This document shows positions 16,056 through 22,501 of a stretch of DNA of 24,257 nucleotides, one piece after another. Location of the stretch: the IMG/VR virus record IMGVR_UViG_3300025598_000176, positions 1 to 24,257 of that record, one strand, 5' to 3'. A model generated the notes under the pieces. The model made no database searches. It had not been told where the DNA came from and was given only the letters and a program-made list of their open reading frames with translations. Made by a program: the position numbers and the translations under genes. The DNA comes from a virus. How positions within the stretch are numbered: the stretch's first letter is position 1; each line of letters begins with the position of its first letter.

Positions 16056-16063
16056 TATTTATG
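16056..16063 (-). promoter_or_regulatory. Late promoter-like octamer CATAAATA for the tailspike
   Basis: CATAAATA on the minus strand ends 22 bases before the tailspike ATG and overlaps the stop codon of the nuclease gene upstream. The spacing matches the other leadered late genes. Confidence 0.55.
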
Positions 16064-16760
16064 GTTTATCTACATAGAATTGCCAAACTCTATCCCACCA
16101 AGCACCAGTCCAGTTGTCAAATTCATCGCCAGTAATAATCCAACGCTGCGGTTCGCAGTCTTTGCTACACATTAGGATTACTATTTGTTTGATGTCCGTG
16201 CCAAAAACCTCATTGTGAGCAGCCGCATAAGCAGCACCTTGCATAAAATAATCATGAATCCACTCTGTTTTCTTAGGTTTGTTAGTTTGTTTGTAGTCAA
16301 TAATACTTGGTTTACCATTGTAAACACCTACAAGGTCAGTGGTTCCAGCATAAAGTTCAGGATAATATAATCCCGCTTCCATGCCCCAATATTCCTGTAA
16401 TTGACCTTTAAGATATTCTTCTATAATTGTAGTTGCCATACGTGCACTTTGTTGATGCACAGTATTGCTACCAGTTTTTAATTCACCATGTTCAAGCCAA
16501 TTTTCTAACTGCTTGTGCATGCTAGTGCCACGACCAGCGGCTTCTGTAGTAATTTGTTGTGCTTTTTCTACACCAACACGCTGTTTCCATTCACGAAGTG
16601 CTTGAACTTTTTCTTGAGTTTTGGTTTTATCAATAATAGTTGTTACGCTTGGAACAATATCACCTGTTGGGGTTAGATACCTACGACCAGCTTCTGTTTC
16701 TTTGCGTTTGATTTCGCTATAATTGTATTGATTATTATGTTTTACCAGGATATTTGCCAA
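16059..16760 (-). CDS. PD-(D/E)XK superfamily nuclease, RecB/exonuclease-like
   Basis: The 233-residue protein shows the RecB-family nuclease core. RGTSMHKQLE (77-86) has the conserved His82. GMEAGLYY has Glu128, AGTTDLVG has Asp142, IIDYKQTN has Asp155 and Lys157, and YFMQGAAYAAA has Gln174. These cover the metal-binding Asp, the (D/E)XK motif and the trailing Gln of this superfamily. Such enzymes degrade or process double-stranded DNA ends in phage recombination or host DNA breakdown. The Trp-rich C-terminus (GAWWDRVWQFYV) ends at the tailspike promoter. Its start overlaps the upstream gene by 19 bases. The exact polarity and substrate cannot be read from sequence. Confidence 0.85.
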   Translation of the reverse strand: MANILVKHNNQYNYSEIKRKETEAGRRYLTPTGDIVPSVTTIIDKTKTQEKVQALREWKQRVGVEKAQQITTEAAGRGTSMHKQLENWLEHGELKTGSNTVHQQSARMATTIIEEYLKGQLQEYWGMEAGLYYPELYAGTTDLVGVYNGKPSIIDYKQTNKPKKTEWIHDYFMQGAAYAAAHNEVFGTDIKQIVILMCSKDCEPQRWIITGDEFDNWTGAWWDRVWQFYVDKP

Positions 16761-17080
16761 GAGATATTTGTCCCATCAGTTGATATACGACTGATAGTAT
16801 AACCTAATCTAGCAAAGTTGTCAAGAACTGATTGCATTTGTCCGCTGGCAAGTGCATTGGCTGTGCTTGTCTGCCAAGCAGTGTAATATTGTGTGCCTAA
16901 TGTCATTGGTGTGCCAACAACAGTATTACCATTTAGGGCAGTATGTGTTAATTTGTTGACAGTTACAGTCACATTACCAGAAGAAACTGCGTTCAAAATA
17001 TTCAAATTTAACAATGCAATTTCTGTTTCTGTTGCTGCACTTGTGATGGTTTGGGTTCTGGCATTAGTAGCTGTAAACAT
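16742..17080 (-). CDS. Small Thr/Asn-rich phage protein, probably structural
   Basis: The 112-residue protein has an N-terminal Ala/Thr-rich helical stretch (residues 1-35). A beta-like centre follows (NVTVTVNKLTHTALNG, then GTPMTLGTQYYTAWQ), and the protein ends with LDNFARLGYTISRIS and the Trp-containing NISWQISW. No family is recognised. GGAAAA precedes the ATG, and a CCTAAATA octamer lies 16 bases upstream, so late expression and a virion role are plausible. It overlaps the nuclease gene start by 19 bases, implying coupled translation. Confidence 0.65.
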   Translation of the reverse strand: MFTATNARTQTITSAATETEIALLNLNILNAVSSGNVTVTVNKLTHTALNGNTVVGTPMTLGTQYYTAWQTSTANALASGQMQSVLDNFARLGYTISRISTDGTNISWQISW

Positions 17081-17096
17081 ATTATTTTTCCATTAA

Positions 17097-17104
17097 TATT
17101 TAGG
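17097..17104 (-). promoter_or_regulatory. Late promoter-like octamer CCTAAATA
   Basis: CCTAAATA on the minus strand ends 16 bases before the ATG at 17080 and overlaps the stop codon region of the nucleotidyltransferase gene. Confidence 0.45.
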
Positions 17105-18032
17105 ACACGCTTTTGCTTTTTGTTTTACCGCCTGCTTGACGTTTACGTCTGCCAGCACAATGAGCCTTTTGACTAAATCCTTTAGGATGACTGCAATTAA
17201 TACTTTTCTTGTATTTTTTTGTCCATGCTTCTGTTACTTTTTGCATAGATTTTTTTACTTTATATTTCTTGCCGTCAACAATAAAGTATTCTAAACCTTT
17301 TTCACGTGCTGTTCGCAGTGCACCGCTAAAAGCATTGCCTTCACTTAAACTTAAATCATTATCAACAGCTTGTAAGTGTGCATCATTGAGTTTATCTAGA
17401 TCGCCTTCATTACGAAGTAATTTAAATGTTAGATTTTCTACACCGTATTCGCCTTCACGTTCTAATCCACTTTGACGGATTTTTCTAATACGTTCTTTTA
17501 ATCGCTTAATAGTAGCACGGTCACCACTTTCTACTGCTTGCTCTATTTCACTGTGTAAATGTTTAAATTTATCTTGGATATTTGTTGTGTCAGGATTAGC
17601 AACAATGGTTTTAGGAAACTTAATCCAATTATCATTGTAAACACTGTAGATACCATTAGAGATATGTTTTTCGTCGCTGCGTTGAACATATACTTCAACT
17701 GCATGACCATAAATGTTGATATCATGTTGATCGTTAAACGCACCTTTCTTAGCCATAAACAATTGTTCAAGGTCTGCTTCACAAGGACCATTTACGTCTG
17801 CAACAAGGTGTAAATCAATATCACTATTTGCATTATAGTTATAACTTGCGTTGCTGCCGCTAATTGTTACATCAGTTAATTGCAAATCTGGAATGTTAAT
17901 AAATTCAATAAATGCTTTGGCAATTTTGAATAATGCAAGTCGCACTTCTGGCTTAAGGCGATTGTTTTGCCATAAATCAGGATTCAACTTGTCATGGAAT
18001 TTTGTAAGTTGTTCTAAATCACCAATGCGCAT
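17100..18032 (-). CDS. Nucleotidyltransferase-fold protein with Cys-containing basic tail
   Basis: Residues about 30-120 of this 310-residue protein form a minimal nucleotidyltransferase domain. The G-S motif is SGSNASYNYNANSDIDLHLV, with Gly59-Ser60 and the metal-binding Asp71 and Asp73; a likely third acidic residue lies in HAVEVYVQ. This is the pattern of Pol beta-type transferases that add a nucleotide to RNA, protein or small molecules. The middle (about 145-230) is helical and charged. The C-terminus carries a basic Cys motif (CSHPKGFSQKAHCAGRRKR, from Cys280), which I recall from other marine phage proteins. The target is unknown; RNA repair or protein modification are options. There is no Shine-Dalgarno, and a TCTAAATA octamer ends only four bases before the ATG. 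Confidence 0.78.
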   Translation of the reverse strand: MRIGDLEQLTKFHDKLNPDLWQNNRLKPEVRLALFKIAKAFIEFINIPDLQLTDVTISGSNASYNYNANSDIDLHLVADVNGPCEADLEQLFMAKKGAFNDQHDINIYGHAVEVYVQRSDEKHISNGIYSVYNDNWIKFPKTIVANPDTTNIQDKFKHLHSEIEQAVESGDRATIKRLKERIRKIRQSGLEREGEYGVENLTFKLLRNEGDLDKLNDAHLQAVDNDLSLSEGNAFSGALRTAREKGLEYFIVDGKKYKVKKSMQKVTEAWTKKYKKSINCSHPKGFSQKAHCAGRRKRQAGGKTKSKSVS

Positions 18033-18036
18033 ACTG

Positions 18037-18044
18037 TATTTAGA
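18037..18044 (-). promoter_or_regulatory. Late promoter-like octamer TCTAAATA, leaderless spacing
   Basis: TCTAAATA on the minus strand ends four bases before the ATG at 18032. No ribosome binding site fits in between or upstream, so a transcript from here would be leaderless. Confidence 0.45.
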
Positions 18045-18479
18045 TTAAAAACGTGCTGCTCTTGCAGCCATTTTGTCAACAGTTGCACGTTCTGGACTAC
18101 GACCATCGGCAATATCTACTTCTGGTTCTGATGGTGGTTCTGCACTCATGCCCATGTCTGGATTATTCATTGGTGGTTCTTCTATACCCATGCCATTTTG
18201 TTCTGGTTCTGCTGATATTTCAGGTTCTTCTTCACCGCCAAGTGTCAAACTATCTTCATCAAAATCACCAATAAGATCATCTAGTGCTTTATACTTTTTC
18301 TTTAGACCTTCTAAAGCTCGCCAGTTAAAAGGATAACCAGCATTATTCATTAGATTGGTAATATTTTGCATTGGAATTTTTGTGCCAGGTTCTACTTTGT
18401 TTTGTAGCATCTGTAAGATAGTCATAAGTGAACCTACTTCACTTCTTACAAAATCTGGCGCAACTTCCAAGAGTTTCAT
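18045..18479 (-). CDS. Phage protein of unknown function with acidic, Pro/Met-rich tail
   Basis: The 144-residue protein has a helical N-terminal half (VGSLMTILQMLQNKV, then LEGLKKKYKALDDLIGDF). From about 88 it has a disordered-looking acidic tail with repeated E-P and M-G-(M/I) steps, ending ERATVDKMAARAARF. The neighbouring gene at 18482-19405 ends in a similar tail rich in P-D-M-G repeats, so the two may work together. The gene follows that neighbour by two bases and has GAGAG as ribosome site. No function is recognised. Head assembly or scaffold-type proteins often have such acidic tails, but this is only a possibility. Confidence 0.68.
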   Translation of the reverse strand: MKLLEVAPDFVRSEVGSLMTILQMLQNKVEPGTKIPMQNITNLMNNAGYPFNWRALEGLKKKYKALDDLIGDFDEDSLTLGGEEEPEISAEPEQNGMGIEEPPMNNPDMGMSAEPPSEPEVDIADGRSPERATVDKMAARAARF

Positions 18480-18481
18480 TA

Positions 18482-19405
18482 TTAAACTCTCTTACCACGA
18501 CCTAATTCAGCAGCACCGCCAGCGGCACTATCTGCTGTTGCCAAATCCTCATCACCACCATCACGTGGTGGCATTACTGCACCACTTTCAGGTGAGGCAC
18601 CCATATCAGGAGTAGCACTCATATCTGCGCCGCCCATATCTGGCTCACCCATTGATGGTTGGTTATAAACACCGCGTGCTGCATTATCTAGCGTATCACG
18701 AGCATGATTTGCAGCATCTAATAAACCTTGAAGAACTTGCTTGGTAGAATCATTAAATGAAGTAGCTTGTTCCATACCAATTTCATCTTTCATAGCACTA
18801 ACAAGTGCTGGTAGCTGTTCGTTCTGCATATCGCTGATTTTTGCAACAATATCTTGAACTGTATCAGCAAGGTCACGAGCAGCCATAGTAACACGTGCTT
18901 GTTCAATTTCACCTTCTGTTAGGGCTGGTGGAAGCTGATAGCTTTCATTCTTTGCCATCTTTGTAGCAGTGGCATACATGACTTCTTTACCACGCTTGCC
19001 ATAACGCTTTTCAAAATCACCCGCTCTACTTTTGAGAGCCTTTGCATAATGCTCACGCTTCTTAAGTTCTGCTGGTGTCAATTCACGTTCGTTCAAGGTA
19101 ATCATGCAATATTCATCAATTGCCGCCATTTTTTCTGCAATAATTTTGCGTCCGTGTGCCATTTCATTCTTCCATGTTTCGAGGACTTTAGTAACCATGA
19201 CCGCTTCCATATATTGTGGATTGCGTTCCGCATGATGCGCTTGTGAACTTTTACGAATTGTGCTCATCTTATTTTGTAATGTTGACAACATAGAATTGAC
19301 AGCACCTTCTTTAAGATGACCAAGATTTAATTGCCACTTATAAACTTTTGCCAACTGTTGATTTAGTTCGCTGGCAGATAAATTATTAAACTCATTCACA
19401 AACAT
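18482..19405 (-). CDS. Helical phage protein with KRYG-VMYATATKMA motif, possible head assembly protein
   Basis: The 307-residue protein is mostly alpha-helical. A central block (about 105-160) contains ERELTPAELKKREHYAKALK, GDFEKRYGKRGKEV and MYATATKMAK. The last two strings resemble a short conserved motif at the ends of many marine T4-like phage proteins. A second helical region (about 165-240) is followed by a Pro/Gly/Met/Asp-rich tail with repeats such as PDMGG, DMSATPDMG and ASPESG, ending LGRGKRV. No enzymatic motif is seen. Shine-Dalgarno AAGGAC and an AATAAATA element 20 bases upstream indicate late expression. Confidence 0.7.
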   Translation of the reverse strand: MFVNEFNNLSASELNQQLAKVYKWQLNLGHLKEGAVNSMLSTLQNKMSTIRKSSQAHHAERNPQYMEAVMVTKVLETWKNEMAHGRKIIAEKMAAIDEYCMITLNERELTPAELKKREHYAKALKSRAGDFEKRYGKRGKEVMYATATKMAKNESYQLPPALTEGEIEQARVTMAARDLADTVQDIVAKISDMQNEQLPALVSAMKDEIGMEQATSFNDSTKQVLQGLLDAANHARDTLDNAARGVYNQPSMGEPDMGGADMSATPDMGASPESGAVMPPRDGGDEDLATADSAAGGAAELGRGKRV

Positions 19406-19425
19406 AATAATGTCCTTGTTTAAGT

Positions 19426-19433
19426 TATTTATT
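19426..19433 (-). promoter_or_regulatory. Late promoter-like octamer AATAAATA
   Basis: AATAAATA on the minus strand ends 20 bases before the ATG at 19405, with AAGGAC in between. It overlaps the end of the upstream gene. Confidence 0.5.
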
Positions 19434-19863
19434 GCAAAGAGAGACTTTTTTCTAATTCTAACAATTGTTGTTCAAGAAGTGATAGCTCATTTTCAGTGCG
19501 GCTTAATCTATCAGACATTACAGGATTATCTTTTTGTTTTAATCTAATGCTAAAATAATTTTTATCTTCTAAAAAGATATCTAACTGTTGATCAAAACCC
19601 GCCATTTTATTGCAGTCAAGTTTTCTTTTTTTGCTTGCAAGTGCAGCAAACAATATAGCAATTCTGCGTTGTCTAAAACTTCCCAATGCAGTATTGTTTT
19701 GCTCAACCACCCATAAGTTATTATTTTGTCTTACCAAAATATTGTTTACCATAAAACCATTACGCACTGACTTTACAACAACTACGCCTTTTGTAGGCAA
19801 AGTGTTGTAAGAATCAGTGATAAATTGCGTAATTTTGTTGAAGTTGTGTTTTTCGCTGCTCAT
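19429..19863 (-). CDS. Small phage protein with C-terminal coiled coil, from a leaderless-type sigma-70 promoter
   Basis: I start this at the ATG at 19861-19863 (MSSEKHNFN), giving 144 residues. A longer frame back to a TTG at 19899 runs through the promoter and is rejected. Residues 20-75 look beta-rich (GVVVVKSVRNGFMVNNILV, NLWVVEQNN). A basic helix follows (RQRRIAILFAALASKKRKL), and residues 115-144 form a Leu/Glu coiled coil (RLSRTENELSLLEQQLLELE). No family is recognised. It is the only gene here with a consensus host-type promoter, so it may be expressed early, using host RNA polymerase. Confidence 0.7.
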   Translation of the reverse strand: MSSEKHNFNKITQFITDSYNTLPTKGVVVVKSVRNGFMVNNILVRQNNNLWVVEQNNTALGSFRQRRIAILFAALASKKRKLDCNKMAGFDQQLDIFLEDKNYFSIRLKQKDNPVMSDRLSRTENELSLLEQQLLELEKSLSLQ

Positions 19864-19870
19864 AATACAA

Positions 19871-19899
19871 ATTATAGATGACAGCGTGATACTTGTCAA
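19871..19899 (-). promoter_or_regulatory. Perfect sigma-70 promoter, TTGACA-17-TATAAT
   Basis: On the minus strand TTGACA (19899-19894) and TATAAT (19876-19871) are both exact consensus and separated by exactly 17 bases. Transcription should start about seven bases on, at 19864-19862, which coincides with the ATG at 19863. The mRNA would be leaderless or nearly so. There is no Shine-Dalgarno. Confidence 0.85.
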
Positions 19900-20169
19900 T
19901 TAAATATGCGATTTTGCAATATAAATTACAAGTCCTACGAGTGTAGTCAATAATGAGCCAATAATGCCAATGCCAATGCCAACGAGTTTTTTATAAGCCA
20001 AAGTTTCTTTTTCGATTAACATATTTTTGATTTCGCTGACTATGGTTTCAACCTTTTGAAGTCTGATTTCCATAGTTTCCATTTTTTCATCCATTTTGTT
20101 ATAACGCTCTGCGCACAAGTCAACATGTGCTTCTAAACTTTCACGTTCATTCGCATAAATTGTTGTCAT
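19900..20169 (-). CDS. Single-helix membrane protein with coiled coil, XhlA/holin-accessory-like
   Basis: The 89-residue protein has an N-terminal charged helix with heptad character (RYNKMDEKMETMEIRLQ, then VETIVSEIKNML) and one C-terminal transmembrane segment (about 63-85: LVGIGIGIIGSLLTTLVGLV). It ends with a short tail, AKSHI. This resembles the layout of XhlA-type hemolysin/holin-accessory proteins and many small phage membrane proteins. A role in lysis or superinfection control is plausible but unproven. GGGAGAAA serves as ribosome site. An exact TATAAATA late octamer lies 61 bases upstream, inside the preceding gene. Confidence 0.72.
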   Translation of the reverse strand: MTTIYANERESLEAHVDLCAERYNKMDEKMETMEIRLQKVETIVSEIKNMLIEKETLAYKKLVGIGIGIIGSLLTTLVGLVIYIAKSHI

Positions 20170-20189
20170 GTGTTTCTCCCAAAGCAGTA

Positions 20190-20552
20190 TTATTTACTTT
20201 GCTTATTCATTAATAAAAAGCTGATATTTTTATTTATAGTATCAGTTAATATTGTTTTTAGGGAAAAATTTGTAGTTTCATTAAGTCCACATATAATTGG
20301 AATGTGATTTAAAACTTGTTCAAATTCATCTGTATTGTGCATTGATGTGCAGGTAAAATCAAATATCCAAGTGTTGTGGAAACCACTATAATTATTGCCA
20401 AAATTTAAACCATTTACATCACGATAAATTTTTTTTGGGTAACATAAAATTTCAAAATCTGTATAAAGACTTATTCCTTGCAACAAACTTATCCAATTTT
20501 TATTTGGATTTTGTTCTGTGCCAAAGTCTACTAAACTAAAACAACGAATCAT
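20190..20552 (-). CDS. Hypothetical 120-aa phage protein
   Basis: The ORF has an ordinary globular composition: aromatic residues, FGTEQNPNKNWISLLQG, YTDFEILCYPKK, HNTWIFDFTCTSMH, and a C-terminal helix (LKTILTDTINKNISFLL). No domain is recognised. The start codon follows an AT-rich sequence with no clear Shine-Dalgarno. A short interrupted palindrome (ATTGT-6-ACAAT, 20554-20569) sits just upstream and might be an operator or nothing. It lies after the strong terminator of the upstream gene, so it must have its own promoter; TATATACAAT near 20562-20553 could supply a -10 element. Confidence 0.55.
   Translation of the reverse strand: MIRCFSLVDFGTEQNPNKNWISLLQGISLYTDFEILCYPKKIYRDVNGLNFGNNYSGFHNTWIFDFTCTSMHNTDEFEQVLNHIPIICGLNETTNFSLKTILTDTINKNISFLLMNKQSK
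20231..20238 (-). promoter_or_regulatory. T4-type late promoter TATAAATA
   Basis: An exact TATAAATA on the minus strand lies inside the 120-aa gene, 61 bases before the ATG of the membrane protein gene at 20169. It is one of only two exact octamers that I place before a gene or RNA. Confidence 0.55.
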
Positions 20553-20569
20553 AATTGTATATAGACAAT

Positions 20570-20597
20570 AAAAAAAGGCGGTAAAAATACCGCCTTT
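20570..20597 (-). terminator. Rho-independent terminator
   Basis: A perfect 10-bp stem, AAAGGCGGTA (20574-20583) with TACCGCCTTT (20588-20597), closes a four-base loop. On the minus strand it is followed by a run of seven T (20576-20570). It ends transcription of the 144-aa protein gene at 20621. The A-run on the other side could let it work weakly in both directions. Confidence 0.92.
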
Positions 20598-20620
20598 AAT
20601 TACATTAATTGTATCAACTA

Positions 20621-21055
20621 TTAAGTGAATGATAGCTTGAAACCACGGTTTACAACAACTGAACCAGTTGCGTCAACAGCGTTGTTACCATAGTAACCAG
20701 CACCGTTACCACCGTTGCGGATCATGCTTTGAACAGTTGAAGCAATTGCGCTATCAGTTGAACCTAGACCAGCAGCGCCTTCAAGAAGAACACTGATGTT
20801 ACCATTTGAACCTGGTTCAACTTGGTAAGCTAGAACTGTAGTGTTTGCGCTAAGTGCCTTGAAGATACCTTCAACTGCATAGTTAACACCTAGTTCACTT
20901 GCAAGGTTTTGTGCACTGTTGGTACCACTTGCAATATACATTGCAAGAGCTACTGGGAACTTGCCGATGAAACTTGCACCAGCAGCAGTTGAAACAAAGC
21001 CCTTACCATCACCGATAACACCAACGTTACCACTAACACGATAAAAATCTGCCAT
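20621..21055 (-). CDS. Abundant-looking Gly/Ala-rich phage protein, probably structural
   Basis: The 144-residue protein is low in charge and rich in Gly, Ala, Ser and Val, for example GNVGVIGDGKGFVSTAAGASF and NGGNGAGYYGN. Its codon use differs from its neighbours, favouring AAC, TTC, AAG and GGT, as expected of a highly expressed gene. It stands alone as a transcription unit: a CATAAATA element 41 bases upstream, a TGGAGAAA ribosome site and a strong terminator just after the stop. These are signs of a major virion component such as a decoration or tube-type protein, but no family is recognised. Confidence 0.72.
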   Translation of the reverse strand: MADFYRVSGNVGVIGDGKGFVSTAAGASFIGKFPVALAMYIASGTNSAQNLASELGVNYAVEGIFKALSANTTVLAYQVEPGSNGNISVLLEGAAGLGSTDSAIASTVQSMIRNGGNGAGYYGNNAVDATGSVVVNRGFKLSFT

Positions 21056-21096
21056 TTTATTTCTCCAAAAATATCTGCGTTATTATACGCTGATAG

Positions 21097-21104
21097 TATT
21101 TATG
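21097..21104 (-). promoter_or_regulatory. Late promoter-like octamer CATAAATA
   Basis: CATAAATA on the minus strand lies 41 bases before the ATG at 21055. A small GCGT-ATAATA-ACGC hairpin sequence sits in the leader (about 21077-21090), which might stabilise the mRNA. Confidence 0.5.
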
Positions 21105-21134
21105 TATCAAAGTCAAAATGCTTATGATATACTA

Positions 21135-21383
21135 TTATTTGCTTTCATTTATTTTACGTAAACCACGAACAAATTTTGCTGGTTCTTGTGTGCGTATACT
21201 GTTTAGCAATCTGCGCTCTAATTCATCTGCTTCTGGCGCATCATATGTTTCACGAATCTGATTAATTAAATTAATAGCACTATTGATGATATGATTGGCG
21301 CGGCTTTCTAAAACCAAACCATTATTTTGACTAACATTCATGGAACTTAGTTCGTCAAGAATAGAACGGGTTTGTTTGCGCAA
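21135..21383 (-). CDS. Small helical phage protein, TTG start
   Basis: The 82-residue protein starts at TTG (21383-21381), supported by a GGAG Shine-Dalgarno nine bases upstream and a CCTAAATA octamer 18 bases upstream. It is all-helical: ILDELSSM, SRANHIINSAINLINQIRETY, ADELERRLLNSIRTQEP, FVRGLRKINESK. The pattern of ESRA.HIINSAINL followed by ELE.RLLNSI resembles short conserved proteins in T4-like marine phages. The function is unknown. There is no evidence for an ATG start. Confidence 0.68.
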   Translation of the reverse strand: MRKQTRSILDELSSMNVSQNNGLVLESRANHIINSAINLINQIRETYDAPEADELERRLLNSIRTQEPAKFVRGLRKINESK

Positions 21384-21401
21384 AATTTAATACTCCAAAA
21401 T

Positions 21402-21409
21402 TATTTAGG
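21402..21409 (-). promoter_or_regulatory. Late promoter-like octamer CCTAAATA
   Basis: CCTAAATA on the minus strand ends 18 bases before the TTG start at 21383, with GGAG in between. Confidence 0.45.
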
Positions 21410-21414
21410 GCAAT

Positions 21415-22425
21415 TTATGCAGTTTCTAATTTACCACAGGCAATATCACACTGTATTAAACGACCATCTTTGACACTTGTTTTAGTCCAACTTGATTCTA
21501 CTTTACTGAACCAACGTATGGCTTCTTCAAGAGTTGTTTCATGCAAATTGTTATTTTGTATTAATGGTTTAATTTGGGAATTAACAAATCCGTGAAACCC
21601 TTTATCATAAGTAAGAGGACTAAATCCCATATAACAGCATGGATAAATTCTACCATCAGCAGCAATATAAATTGATTTTGCTGTTTTTGTAAAACAATCT
21701 AATTTTCTTTTTGGATTGTATATTGGGTATTTGTATTTTTTAGTTTTGTCTGCATGGAAAGCAATAATATCTTCAATATTAGTGTGTGCATCCCAATCAC
21801 CCATGATGTGAACTAGATTTCCTTTTCTGTCAAATACTGGTCCACTGTTTCTGCCGTGATCTTCTAATCTAAATTCATTAAATCCATATTCTAAACTACG
21901 TTGTTGTGCTTCTGCAATTTGGTGTTGATTATGATCAAACTTAATCATTTTCCAAACTGCATATCCGCCCGAAGCAATATATGTTTTTGCGTTTTCTATA
22001 ATTTTATTAAAATCTGTATCTTGACGATACAAGTGATGTGTATCTTCTAATCCATCCAAGCAAAATTCTATTTTTGTATTTGTAAACTTTCCTAATTCTG
22101 CCCAAAATTCAGCATTTCTTGCACTACCGTTTGTGCTTATTTGAACTGTTAAATTTGGATTGTGTTCTTTAAAATATTTTATAATGTTTATACTTTCTAA
22201 ATTAGCAGTAAAATCACCAAAATTCCCATTTATTAAAATCATGTTTAATTGTTTTATAAAGTCTGGACTAAATGATTTTTTTATTAATTCTAAAGTTAAA
22301 CTTGTTTCTTCATATCCACGATTATAAGGATAACCATATAAATTTCTTGGACATAGTGGACACCTAGCATTGCACAAACTACTAAATTCCATGTGCAAAT
22401 GTGTAATTTCTTCTAAACTAATCAT
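21415..22425 (-). CDS. Radical SAM enzyme with SPASM-like C-terminal cysteines
   Basis: I start at the ATG at 22423-22425 (MISLEEIT), giving 336 residues. The frame stays open a further 133 codons upstream, but that part is the shadow of the polymerase gene. The radical SAM cluster motif is CNARCPLC (Cys18, Cys22, Cys25), followed by NGNFGD (66-71), ISTNG (96-100) and FCLDGLEDTHHLYR (121-134), typical of the MoaA/SPASM branch. A C-terminal set of cysteines (Cys244, CC at 263-264, Cys326, Cys330) could bind an auxiliary iron-sulfur cluster. Such enzymes mature peptides, modify nucleic acids or make cofactors; the substrate cannot be read here. No Shine-Dalgarno; an AATAAATA octamer ends eight bases before the ATG. 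Confidence 0.85.
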   Translation of the reverse strand: MISLEEITHLHMEFSSLCNARCPLCPRNLYGYPYNRGYEETSLTLELIKKSFSPDFIKQLNMILINGNFGDFTANLESINIIKYFKEHNPNLTVQISTNGSARNAEFWAELGKFTNTKIEFCLDGLEDTHHLYRQDTDFNKIIENAKTYIASGGYAVWKMIKFDHNQHQIAEAQQRSLEYGFNEFRLEDHGRNSGPVFDRKGNLVHIMGDWDAHTNIEDIIAFHADKTKKYKYPIYNPKRKLDCFTKTAKSIYIAADGRIYPCCYMGFSPLTYDKGFHGFVNSQIKPLIQNNNLHETTLEEAIRWFSKVESSWTKTSVKDGRLIQCDIACGKLETA

Positions 22426-22433
22426 GCAAAAAA

Positions 22434-22441
22434 TATTTATT
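22434..22441 (-). promoter_or_regulatory. Late promoter-like octamer AATAAATA, near-leaderless spacing
   Basis: AATAAATA on the minus strand ends eight bases before the radical SAM ATG at 22425. No ribosome site is visible, so the transcript would have at most a few leader bases. Confidence 0.45.
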
Positions 22442-22451
22442 GCTATATAAT
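22441..22451 (+). promoter_or_regulatory. Possible extended -10 promoter for the polymerase gene
   Basis: TGCTATATAAT on the plus strand offers an extended -10 (TG-n-TATATA) and an overlapping TATAAT. I find no good -35. A start near 22458 would give a leader of about 45 bases before the ATG at 22502. A CGTAAATA octamer at 22456-22463 is an alternative signal. Confidence 0.35.
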
Positions 22452-22501
22452 ACAACGTAAATATTCTATTATTGGCACATTTAAGGCACAAAGGGCAATC
22501 A

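Noticed and set aside
19864-19899. TTG start giving a 156-aa version of the coiled-coil protein
   Set aside because: The TTG is the first half of a perfect -35 box, so it would not be in the transcript; the ATG at 19863 fits the expected start site.
20554-20569. Interrupted palindrome ATTGT-6-ACAAT as a repressor operator
   Set aside because: It is short and AT-rich, expected by chance in this sequence, and no regulator gene is seen nearby.
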